A stretch of 64,000 bases of DNA from Elysia chlorotica (lineage: Eukaryota > Mollusca > Gastropoda > Plakobranchidae). The notes under the pieces are model-generated. The model had not been told where the DNA came from. It saw only the letters and a list, made by a program, of their open reading frames with translations, and did no database searches. This document shows positions 23,749 to 36,800 of the stretch, in pieces. A program made the position numbers and the translations under genes. The stretch covers positions 123,045-187,044 of the forward strand of contig RQTK01000926.1 of assembly GCA_003991915.1 (NCBI GenBank), in the 5' to 3' direction. The stretch's first letter is position 1. Every line of letters starts with the position of its first letter.

Positions 23749-25599
23749 CTCTCTTTCTTAGTTTATCTTTCACAATGAAGATTCTAAACGCAAAAAACCC
23801 CCAGTGTTTTTTACTTTTATGTAAACAATTACATTCTTTCACATTTCATTTATTTGTTAATTAGAAATAAGAACGAGCGCAATAAAGTATTAAATTAGGA
23901 CCATGAGATACAGCCTTTCCTAAAAGTCGGTGTGACCTTAATATTTCATGCATTCTAAATTTGTCGATGAATAAAAAGCGTCGTGTTAAAAAATCACAGG
24001 GGGTAAATAGCTCATTCTTAGAAACCCCGATTCAGCATGTATTATGTGAAGTACAAAGCGAATGAATGTACTATTTATTAATAGATTCCTTATTATTGTC
24101 TTGAAGTTTTACACACTGAGTTATATGCATTTCCACAAAGACAAGTCTTTATGTAAACATCTTTAATCATCATAAAAACTTAAAGACAAAGATAATAAAA
24201 TATGCCATATGGTTCATTGATCCAATGAATTACGGGAAAGGAAAGATCTTGAACGAAAAGATACAAAAAGGGAAGTAATTGTTTGTAAACCAAAGAGAAA
24301 AAAGCAACATTAATGTAAATAAACACCTTATGAAAAACACATCACTAGAAGAATACCCATCACTACTTAGCTCCTATATATTGGTCAAGCCAAGCTGCAG
24401 GGCGTTTTGAAAAAACGTTCGTTTCCACAGCACGAAGACTATCTTTTTCTGCTCTATTTTTTGTCAGTTCGACTTGTCCTGACATTGTTGATCTCTCTCG
24501 ATTACACTCTTTCAGAAACTATTTTTAGTAATCTTTTTCTCTAGTGAACTAGGATCTTGTGATGCTTGCCTCTGCCTCAGTCTTTTCCTGGAATCCCTCT
24601 CAGTGTGTAACACACCCATCGATGTTTCCCACAGACAATACAAAGCGTTTCGTTCATCCGTCGTGTCTTATCAGTTTCATCTTCTGCCTCTCCATTGTCA
24701 GTTGGGTCTGTGACTAGAATATAGATTTAGTCCACTGGGAATATAGCTCAGAATTCTGTCAGAATGGCCTTTGTTTGGGTCTTCGTCAATACCGTAGGGA
24801 GAGGCTTTCCTTCCCTCAGTCTTTGTGTTGTAGCTGCAAACTCATGGCTTATCAATGGAGATCTGAATTCAATTAGGTCCCATTGATACGAATGTACAAT
24901 TTATAGGTATTTTTAAATAATGAAGTAAAAATGAAATACAATTTTGCTAACACACAATTCCAAGAACTTTATCTAGAAAGAGCTAAAGTGTTAAAGTCGT
25001 CATTATAATTGTTATGTCTCATTTATATTTCTTTATCTACTGAATACGTGTATTGGTTTTGCGATCGCCCTTTTTACTTGTTTTCAATACCACTTTTTTC
25101 TCTACCTCTTCCGTGCCTCTTTATTCTCATAATCTCTCTCCCTCACCTTGTCTAAGTTTATTTTGGTTATTTTATCACAATGTTTTTTGTCTTTCCTTTC
25201 TCTTTGTCTCTACTTAAAAGGATGTTTGTGCCTTTCATCATTTTCACGTTCTCTCTGTCTCTCTCCTTCTTCACCATTGAACAGTAAAATTCATAATTGT
25301 ACGCCGCAGGCCTATAAATAATTCATTTTGTACACATACTGCTTTAAGACTTCCTTAACCCAATCACACTTAACTGTAACCACCTAGAACTGAGTTCAAT
25401 TAAGCTATAGACTAAGCTATCTACCCAAATTCTGACCATATAAAACCACTCTCACGCTTATTGTTTGATGTACCAGGACTGCCCGTCAGACAGGCCGACC
25501 GCCCACGAAGCTGCATGTTCCAGGTACAACTCACGGACCTTCTCGGGGAGACAGTACATGTGGGAGCCCTTCACACACCGTGAGTTCGCCCCTACCTCT

Positions 25600-25632
<33 letters not shown>

Positions 25633-27358
25633 CTCCCCCTCTCTCTCAATCTCTCCCTCTCTCCCTCAGCACTTAGTTGTCAGACGTCAGTTTTCGGTGC
25701 CGTCCACAATATAGACATAAGACGCTAAGCAACAAACTCTATCTCCATCTCTTTCGACTCGCTCTCTCGCTCTCTCACTCTCACTCTCACTCAGTCATCT
25801 ACAGCTGTGGACGATACATATTACTGTTCATATTATTGTTGGAAAACCAATGCAAGAATCATGTACCAGAAAGAAAAGATAAAACACGTATCATTTCATC
25901 AACAATGGTGTGAGAGTTGCCTGCACTATTGTAGCTTTTATGACACTCTTCATTATACATGTATTGTTTTCAAGAATGTTACAAGTTGAAGCATGAATTG
26001 GTTACGTTGGTAGATCTATAATAAAGTTGAAGTGCGAAAGATCTGTTATTAATATAAAGTTGGACATTGAGAAGCCAACGGACAAACTAACCATTCAGAT
26101 TGTAACAAAGACCCTGTACCACAGCCCGTCATAAAACATGACTTTGTACCACAGCCCCGTCACCGTGTAAACTGGCGTGCCGGGCGCGGGGCCAGCACTT
26201 CTACGCTAACCTGGCGGGGACGGTACAGGACGGGACGCAATGCGGGACGGGAACCCAGGAGGCCGTCTGTCACGCCGGGCTTTGTAAGGTCAGTCTACAA
26301 CACAGGTCTTCTCCAACAGTAAAATATTGTTACTTTGTACTGTCGAGAGTTTCTTTTACTTCAATTCTTAGATCACCCATAATTATTTAAAATGTTCTAA
26401 GGTAAATTATTATTTTTTTGAAAGATTGGCTCGCTTTTTAGAAAATTACAAAGATGTGGAAACTGGTCCTTTCAGTCCTTTTTTTCGGCGGCGGGTGGGG
26501 GACGGGGGTTACAATACTTAACAATTGCCATTTCTTGGCTTTCCTTTTTGAAATAAAAAAGCAGACGTGTTCTCCATTTACAGCTAAACAAACAAGATGT
26601 AATTATAAAATCAACATTTGCATATTTGGAACTTGGAATCTCCTGCATTATTATTGTATGCCCAAGATTTCGAGATCACTGTCTGTATAGTGTGACCAGA
26701 TGAGACAGAAGTGCTAGAATCCCAGCAGCATTTGAAACTTTCAGACATCACTCTTATAGCCCAGCTGCTGAAGATTGATCTTATGAAACTAACCAACCTA
26801 AAAACTAGCTACTGGCCCACCAGTTCCCGGCAATGTACTTAAGCCACTGCAATCCGTTCTACTTTTACTCATCAACTTATTGACAGTTGATTCTTTGTCC
26901 CCCAGAGTGTGGGCTGTGACGGGGTGATTGGGTCCTCCCTGACCCGAGATACGTGCGGAGTGTGCCAGGGAGACGGCAGTTCTTGCTCCACCATCGCCGG
27001 CATCTTCGCCAGCACCGCCCTGCGCAGGGGCCTCAACGATGTGATCAGCATCCCAGCAGGCAGCACCAACATCAACATCACGGAGCTGGAGCCCAGCCGC
27101 AACCTGCTGTGTGGGTAGAACTCCTTCACTATAGGGAGAGCTTCTCGCTCTCTACCGCTGACTGCCTCTCTCTCTCTCTCTCTNNNNNNNNNNNNNNNNN
27201 NNNNNNNNNNNNNNNNNNNNNNNNNNNNNNNNNNNNNNNNNNNNNNNNNNNNNNNNNNNNNNNNNNNNNNNNNNNNNNNNNNNNNNNNNNNNNNNNNNNN
27301 NNNNTTATCTCTGTCTCTCGCTCTCTTTCTCTTTCTCTGTCTCTATCTCTGTCTCTCG

Positions 27359-27411
<53 letters not shown>

Positions 27412-30400
27412 TTTGTCTGCCTGTCTGTTTGTTAGTCTAAATGTATGTCTCTCTGTCTCTACCTCTATCCGGCTGTCTCCCTGACTTCCTACAACTGTTT
27501 CCTCTTCCAATTTTGGATTTCTTTCGTTTTTACCTTTTCTCCTTCGAAAAATCGTTTTGTAAATGTAATGAAATATCGAAAACGAAAACAATTTGTTTAA
27601 AATTGTCACTATCATTTGCCTTTCTCTTTTTGTAACTTAAATGAATTGTGTAAAAAGGTTTCGTTTGTGTAGTAATCTGTTTGTTTACATATTAAGAAAA
27701 AATCTTCATTATTTCAAAGGACCTTGAAAAGTTAACAGCAGCAACAACCTATGCAGTTTTCTTTAAAAAATAACAAACAAAAAGACACACAACAACAGCA
27801 AAAGCTGGAACAACTTACAGCAACACCAACAACGAAATCAACACTAACAGCAGTGACAACAAAAAGCCCACCACTGAAACAAACCACAGAAGGATCCGAT
27901 GAGCTAATGAATTATACAATTTAGTAGGAAGAACTTCATTCAATGCCAAGGATGTGGTCTAAATCAATCGACTCAATAAGTTATCTCTCTCCCCCTCGCA
28001 TAGCACAGAAAAAGTGTCAGGGAGATTCGGAAAGCCCATTGCCTTTTGTCCAAGGCTGAATGGGCCATAATGAGTTTCCAGGCAGGAAAAGGTGCCCTGT
28101 GCCAAAGAAGAACATAACAGTGTGTGTATGTCTGTGATTTATAGATGCATGGCTCAACCTTGGCTCTCGTGCATATACCTTATTATTATTTTACATAAAG
28201 AATAATGTTAGCATTATGCTGTATCGACAAAAATTGGAACAGTACAGGCAACATCCAGGATATTTTATATTATTAAATTACATTTCACTGTATTCTAGTA
28301 ATACATTTCCGCCTCGTACATAACTCTTTCCTCAGTTGTTTTTTTAGGATGAGGAAAGAAAAGTAGATGTTAATTGTTATAAAACCTGATGGTATTGATT
28401 TGAACAAGGAAAATAATACTCGATTATGTTGCCCTTTTTTTCTTTTCTTTTTTGTGGAAGGTTTTATTCCCTGCAAAAGTGAAGCCGGCAATCTTTGCCG
28501 TCTACCGTTCTATTTAGAAATATTTAATTATATTAAAAATTAGTTTAAGCTCGAAAACTAGGGTATCGTTGACGTTATTAACACATAGATCGTGGCTGGA
28601 AATAAGAACTAGAGACTCCACTTAACTATTATAGATTCCGTCAGTTTGGAACCTGTTGTGAATTGTCCATGCAGAAGAAAGCATTTAACCTCAATAGCTC
28701 CAGTGATGTAAATACCACTCGACCAGCGGTAGCCTCTATTTCAAACGATCCTCTCATCCCGTTTGAAATTTAAGAAAGGAGAATTTGATTTATGTTGATC
28801 ACTTTTTAATGTAATGGAGCTAGCGGTCGATTAACTTCTCTCAATGACGCGTGCTATACTAGAGAAGCCAGAAATAGATTTTTGGTAACGGAATACTTTG
28901 TTGTGGAATAATCACCTTAAGTACATTCAGTGATTGTTTAAAATGGGTGAATTCTAATGCTTTATTTGAGATAGCCCGGTCTTCAAGTGTTCTGTTTATA
29001 CGAGCGAGGTGTATGCCTTGAATGACATTGTTGTTGTGTAGCCTTAATTGCTTAAAGCCCAGTAAAAATAAAAAAAATTTATTACACTCAGGGAAGATTG
29101 CAAAAGAACAATCATTGACATACAACGATAAATCGAATAATTGGGTTTAATGTTAAGTAATAAAAGTGAACTTAAAGGGTCTCTGTAAAACTGACATAGC
29201 ATTTTATAAATAATCAATTTACACGAATCTGTGTGTTCGCAGTGCTTCAAACTTTCGAGGGTCGGACGATTCTCACTGGGAACACACGCAGCCCTGTCGC
29301 TGGCAAGGTGTCTGAAGCCGGCACGGTATTCACCTTCTCCACCAAGACAAGGACACACAGCCGGGGAAGCATTTATGCCCCAGGACCAACCAATGTCGGC
29401 ATTAAACTCAAGGTGACTGCTTTGATCATGGTTGTATATCCCATGTTAAAATTGAAAATTTCTCCTAAAACATTTAAAGAAGTAGAAAGGAGTGTTTGCT
29501 GGTTTTCCTATCAATGCTTTCTGGCACAAAAATTAGTTTCTGTATTAAACACCACTGAAGAAAGACGAAAATGAGAACTATAAGAAATCAGCACCTTTTA
29601 CAACCTGAGGGTGATATTCGTAACTGATTTATGAAATGTTTATAGTTCGTTTGATGATAAATCTCTATTGGTAAAAACATAATCTCAAAGAAGTGTAAAG
29701 CCAAAGAAATGGTTCACTAAGCTATGTAATGACTAAAAATACTACTGTTTTAAAATTTCAACACTTGTCAATGCATTCTCATCGGTAGTATGAAATATTC
29801 TGCAAATAGCACAATGGATTTTGTTAGCATTTTTGCATTGAGTCTTGTAGAACACTGACAAAGTACTAAGGTCAATGTATCCATATTTTCTCATTTCAAA
29901 TGTTTTATGTTAAAACTTTCTCGTATCATCGACACCCAAAGAGCCAAAGGTAACAGCGTTTCAAGTCAGCCGTCAATTTGGTCTGTCACCAATGATTTCA
30001 ATCTGACAGAAGTAGCTCTATATCAAATTTTTTTGTATGGTTTCACTTCTATCTCCTACTGCTACGCTCCATTCGTGTGTGCATCTACTGAGTCCTGTAA
30101 CCTTTTACATGTACTCAGGGTGTACTTTTCAAAAGCACTGAAGTTACCAATATCCTTTTTGAAATGGCAGAATAACTGTTTCTTGTGTTTTATATTTCAG
30201 CTTTTGCTTAGAGACCGTAATCCGGGCATCGAGTACAAGTTCAATGTGAAGTCCGAAAATGGCGGTGCTACTCTCCGCCAGATTAACCGCTCATCCCAGC
30301 CTGTGCGCGTTCAGTCCACAGACGATGCCATTCGGGACAGAATGGGTGTGTCCGGATTTGGGGCTGGTCCAGAACAATCTTACCAGCGAACTCAAGAAGT

Positions 30401-30805
30401 GACACAACCAGAAACAACCCGTGACGATTCGAGTGAAGAAATGGTGGCTCGATCTAAAAGTGAAAGTATCGAGTCTGAGGATGGAGATGTATCGTCAACT
30501 ACTGAGAGCAGTGAGGAGGATGAACAGGGTGGAGATACTGAATCTCTTGGCTCTTCTTCTCTAATCGATGATGACCAAGATCACGAAGAGTCAGATGATG
30601 AATCAGAAATAGATGATAAGGTAGAAGGGGAAGTTTCGGAAGATGTTGCTGATGTAGAGAAAGAAGAATATGGCGATACTGATGGGGGAAGAGATCGTGA
30701 TGAAATTGAGGAAGATGAGTATGAAAAGGAGGATGACGAAGATGAAGATGATTGGGAGGAAGAAGCTGGTGAAGGGTATGGGAACGATGGAAATGGTGAT
30801 GATGG

Positions 30806-30837
<32 letters not shown>

Positions 30838-33800
30838 ACGAAGTTGACGACGATACTAGAGATGAAACAAACGCTACTACAGGGGTTCGCAACGGTCACC
30901 GAAGGAATCATATTTCTAATACTTTAAGTGATGAACGGTCCAGCTCTGATGTTGACGATGATTATGAAATGCCTAAATATTCTCAAAGTTTTAGCTTTGG
31001 CAAGAGATATGAAAGCAAACATGGTAATAATACTCAACGGCTAACCAATCAAGGATCTCGGCAAACAGCGTATGGAGAAACCAAAAGGTCTGGAAGAGTT
31101 GTGAGCTTTGGCCTGAAATACGTGGATGATAAAAACGGCAATGCTGACAACGAGGAACAGACTGTCACAGTGGGAAGTGTGCCGCGTGTGACAAACACGG
31201 ATTACTCAGGGCGAACATACTCCCGGCCTTACACCCCATTAAGACGGAGCAACAATGGGAATACTGTCAGGGGCTCTACCGCCCAAGGAACGATCCGACG
31301 CACGTATCAGCCCAGATCTAGGTACTATCCAACGACCCCCAGAAGAACACAACAACAGCAAAGAGGTTCTCAAACTACTGATCGCAGGCGGATAGACGAT
31401 AGCCGTAGGAGAGAACTTTTGAGACGGCAGCGTCAGCGACAGCGGGAACGAGAACTCTACAACCAGCGACTTAGGGAATACAGGGAGCAGGCAGTCAGGA
31501 GACGGGAGGCCGAATTGGCTCGAAGAAGACAGCTCGAGAGGGAAAGATATGAGACTTCACGACAAAGATACAACACTGTCCCTCAGGATCGGCCAACAAT
31601 TGATCGCAGGATACAAAACGTAGCCGTTAGAGAAGGAAGCACAGGGATCACTGACACTAGCAAGTTAGATCTGCAGAAGCCAAGTATACAAAGCAATAGA
31701 GGGCCTATCATCAGGCACTATGGTGAAGACGGTCTGTACGCATCTGGTGAAGATGTTAAGGCAGCTGAAAGTACGCCAGACTCCGTTGAAATCTTTAAAC
31801 CTGCGGATAGCTCGCCTCAATCACATGAAGCTGAACGAATTGAAAGCGAACCAACTTTGTTAACAAATACAGGACGCATCCCAGAAAGTCCCTCAAACGA
31901 GCCAGGCATTATTTCCAGAGTTAGAACAAACACAGAACAGGATGAGCCCAAGCCCGAGATCATCCCCCGCGTGGCCCAGTCTGCCCAGAGACCGAGACTC
32001 AGGCCCCGCATCATATCTCGCGTCGCGGGCTCTGTAGAGCCACCTACATCTGTTGTCGTCTCCCGCGTGGACACACCTGTGGAGCAGCCCCGGCCGGACA
32101 TCATTCCGCGGGTGAGAACAACGGGTCCGCTGGACAACACGGGCGGGCGGAGACCCTCGATCATCTCAGCGCTCTCTGGCGGGGAAGAACCTGTCCTCAA
32201 CACAAGAGACTTCCCCAGTAGCGCTATGACCAGGCCCCAGCCAGTGCCTGAAGATCGCGGCGCGGGGGACGCCCTCTACATCTGGAGGATCTCTGGCTTC
32301 ACGATGTGCACCATGACCTGCGGCGGAGGTGAGCTGTTTGGGTTGGGTAGGATTTAGTTACTAACCATTATCGTTAATTTTTCATGTCTTTCTATCCTTT
32401 CCGTCTGGATCTAATATTAATATTTTCGCAGAGAAGTTCTCTCCTAATTGCACGTCTCTTAGATCCCCAAGAAGGATCCTATACAACGAGTCAAATTATA
32501 TCTGCTTGCGTCCCATATTTTTAGTCTCCATCGTCGCTCTATGTACTTCAATCTCATGTTTTATATTCCGTAACATTCGACATACTTATTGTCTTATTTT
32601 TCTATTAATTTTAGTTAAATCTAGATTGCTACTCATGTCTGCATCTCACTTCCTGTTCCTCGTTCTACTTCATGTTCTCACTCAATCCTCACTGTTTTTA
32701 AATCTATCTTTTTTCAATTGTATTTTCATATGTTCGCTTGTTTGTCAGCGACTATATCTTCAAATCATTGATTAATACATTTTTCTAACTTCCACTGTAG
32801 AAATATCCTGTAATTGACATAGATCTCCTATGCAAAGCAGTAGAGTATTTTTACACAAACACGTAACAGAACTTAACCCATACTTGTCCGTGCAGGAGTC
32901 CAGCAGACTGTGGTTGTGTGTGTGGACAAAATCACCCAGGCAGTGGTCACTGACGAGAACTGCCGCCAGGTCCAGAGACCCAACCTCACAGCGGTCAAGT
33001 GTAACACGAGGCCTTGTCCGGCGGAGTACGTTCAGATCTTCTTGCTTTTCCCACGAGTTTATTATTTGTATCTGATAAATAACGGCAAACCTAGATTTAC
33101 TATAAAGGCAGAAATGGGAACATTTCAAAAAGATTAGATTTTAATACGCTGACTTTCACTGTTTTAATGTATAGCAAGGTGCAATCTATTCTGTGTTAAT
33201 TTTATGTGAAAATGTTATTTCTTGTCACCTACATGTCAAATGGCATTTCACTTAGGTTACAATTTAGAAGATTTCTTATCACAGCAAATTGATTTTAAAT
33301 ATTTCTCCTACTTTTTTCAATTTAAAAACGAAAGAAAATTTCTGTTTCAATAATTTTTTACTCTGTTTTGCCAACGAATGATCACAGCAAAGATAGAATG
33401 ATTCCTCTGTAAGGGGTATACTCTTTTCCCTTTATGAACTATCTAAAAATATTCGAACCATTAAACAGTATGAACCTGCTCAGTCTATCATATCTTTGCC
33501 TGACCTATAAACCGCAGAGACTTAGTTGACCATCATCTTTTATACCAAAGGATCAAGCAAAAATATGTGTGGCCTTTCGATCCCCCAACTGGTTGGATCG
33601 GGTTCAATATAATACGAACGGCTGAAACAGGGATTCCCTTTCTGTATCTGCACGTTAAATTATCAGACTTTAGTGTTGAGGTCCTTCAACCAAGTGACTA
33701 AGATAGTTATGATAGACGTAACAAACCAACTAACCAAACAAAACTGTAACGCCTCACCCCCTGTCTCTCGCTGTCTCTCGCTGTCTCAGGTGGGCCCCCG

Positions 33801-36800
33801 GCCCGTGGACGGCCTGCAGTGCGAGTTGTGGCGGAGGCGAGAGGACTCGGACCCTGACCTGCCAGTCCCGAGTGTCTCCGACCTTGAACTTGACAGTGAG
33901 CAGCGCCAGCTGCGCGGACCAGCAGCACCCTGTGAACAGGGAGCGGTGCGGCCTTGACCCCTGCAACTCCTGGCGGACAGGGAACTGGTCTCAGGTGAGA
34001 TTCGATAAATTGTGAAATGATATGGCTGTTAGATACTAACAAGCATAATAACTGAGTTACGAATAGAGTTTAATAGTTTTTCCTTATAACTGAGTTACGA
34101 ATAGAGTCTAATAGTTTTTCATTCGTTTAAGTAACATCTCTTAAATTATGAAGATGGAGACATAAAATATATCGAAGTCTCCCTTGTTAGATGCCGGAAA
34201 CATGTTAAAGGCTGATTTTTTACAGGTTAAGGGAGATAACTGAAAAATCCAGACAAGGATGCATGTAGACCTATTGTTGTTTCCCCGTACAAAAGTACAT
34301 TAGGCCTTGCCGCTTACAACTTTTGGCTGGCAGGAAACTCGTCTAATGTCAGATATTTCATTAAATTAATCTTTGTGAGGTCGCCGTCTCCTATCTTTCC
34401 TAACAAAAAATCTACCCACAAACTGCGCGTCTTTCCAGTGCTAAAATGTACCAATGTTTAATGTGTTAAACCTCTCTTAAAGTTTCCGACTAGAAAGTCC
34501 ACCATTGTACAAACCCATGCGTGTTTCCAGTGCTCGGCCCGCTGTGGAGAAGGTTTGCGGACCAGACCAGTGGACTGTGTAAGTCTGGGGGGAGACGTCC
34601 TGCCTGACGATGCCTGCTCCCACAGCATCAAGCCTGGCGCTGACCTGGCATGCGACAACGGTCCCTGTGGCAAGGGCTGGTTCTACCAGGAGTGGCCAGA
34701 GGAGGTGTGTGCTCGATGATATTTAAAGCTTAAGCTGCCGATTTCTAGAATGAAACACTCTGCCTATATAATAATGCTCAGCATGTGTGCTTTTCTACAT
34801 CAGACTTCATGAGTATAGACTTTTTTTTCCTAAAATAGACACCGATTCATTTCATGAGTATGTACCTGCAAGTCATACTACATGTTTCATAAAGTAAATC
34901 TAAACTAATAGTGGAATTAAAACTCCTACATAAAGTTTGACTTTGAAGGATAATTAAAGTTGATATGAATAACATAGTAATAAACGTTGTTTTTAAATAG
35001 CCATTAAATTAAGATATTGAAATTGCCATTACTTTTATTGCCCTGAATTCATATTTTTTAAATATTTTTACACAAACAATTCCTATAATAATTATTTTAT
35101 ATTCTATTGATTTTAGTCTAACCGGACATGTTTATGTTAATTAGTCACACAGTTTACTAAAATATTAAAAGCGCCTTTTACAAAAATGTTTGCAACAATC
35201 AGCTGCGTCGTAGTTTGGACTCATGATGTATTTTGTGTTGTTTTATTCAATCCAGTGTCCAGTTGCGTGCGGTGAAGGGGAGATAACCAGAGTCGTCTTC
35301 TGCTCCGGCGAGTCAAACATAGTTCTCCCTGACGAGCGGTGTGACCCGAACAATCGGCCCGAGACTCACAGGAAGTGTCGCTCAACCCGGCCTTGTGGCG
35401 GCCAGTGGTTCACAGGGCCCTGGTCTAAGGTACTGCACACATTGACTCCACGGCTTTCTGTGTTTCTATGTAGGTTTGCGATCTTCAGGACTTTGACAAC
35501 CAATGACACAATGACACAATGAACTCTTATGTCAGCTAGGAAAGTGGGATAACTTTTTGGATTCGTTGATAATCTCTTTTGTCTAGTGTGCTATAATTTT
35601 ATTCACTGATAAACTCATTTGCCCAGTGTGCAATATTGATTTTTACTCGCTGATAGTCACTGACAATCTCATTTGTTTAGTGTGCTTTTCTCACTGATGA
35701 TCTTTTTTGTCTAGTGCGCTAAAATCACTGATGGTCCCATTTGTCTAGTACGGCTTATAACCACTTAAAATCTCATTGGTCTATACTCTCTGATAATCTC
35801 ATTGGTCTATCCTCTCTGATAATCTCATTTGTCTATACTCTCTGATAATCTCATTTGTCTATACCCTCTGATAATCTCATTTGTCTATCCTCTCTGATAA
35901 TCTCATTTCTCTATAGTTTCTGATAATATTATTTGTCTACATTCACTGGTAATCTCTTTTGTCTAATCTTATTTGTCTACACTCACTGATAATATCATTT
36001 GTCTATACTCTCTGATAATCTCATTTGTCTATACTCTCTGATAATTTCATTTGCCTTTACTCATTGATAATCTCATTTCTCTAAGATTTCTGATAATCTT
36101 ATTTGTCTAAACTGACTGATGATATCATTGGTCTATACTCTCTGATCATTTAATTTGTCTATACTCTCTGATAATCTCATTTCTCTATACTCTCTGATAA
36201 TCTCATTTGTATATACTCTGTATATAATATCATTTGTCTATACTCTCTGATAATCTCATTTGTCTATACTCTCTGATAATCTAATTTCTCTATCCTCTCT
36301 GATAATCTCATAGTTTCTGATAATATTATTTGTCTATATTCACTGGTAATCTCTTTTGTCTAATCTTATTTGTCTACACTCACTGATAATATCATTTGTC
36401 TATACTCTCTGATAATCTCATTTGTCTATACTATACGATAATCTCAGTTGTCTATACACACTGATAATCTCATTTGTCTATACTCACTGATAATCTCATT
36501 TCTCTATACTCTCTGATAATCTCATTTGTCTATACTCTCTGATAATCTCATCTGTCTATACTCTCCGATAATCTCATTTGTCTATACCCTCTGATAATCT
36601 CATTTGTCTATACCCTCTGATAATCTCATTTGTCTATACCCTCTGATAATCTAATTTGTCTATACCCTCTGATAATCTAATTTGTCTATACTCTATGATA
36701 ATCTCATTTGTCTAGTGCGCCGCTAAGTGCGGGCCTGGCCAGAAGAGTCGGGACGTGATCTGCATCAAGTCTCTCTCGGGGAACATCTTCGCCTCAGTGG

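Larger units (their letters stand above)
27111..29242. other. Intron of the ADAMTS-like gene with gap
   Basis: It contains CT repeats on both sides of an N gap (27184-27304), then AT-rich sequence. The CT tract lies only about 55 bases after the donor. Confidence 0.7.

Noticed and set aside
29907-30200. N-terminal 98 codons of the long 816-codon frame
   Set aside because: Intronic; an acceptor at 30191-30200 and phase continuity with the 29243-29412 exon place the exon start at 30201.
30581-30927. Open frames of Ser-Ser or Met-Met repeats opposite and beside the acidic region
   Set aside because: Frame shadows of the GAT/GAA-rich acidic coding sequence of the giant exon.
32506-32775. 89-codon hydrophobic open frame in an ADAMTS-like intron
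   Set aside because: AT-rich pyrimidine-biased intron sequence; it has no supporting splice borders and lies between two exons that join in phase.
35566-36715. CRISPR-like array
   Set aside because: The unit is continuous without spacers, it lies in a eukaryotic intron, and there are no associated genes.
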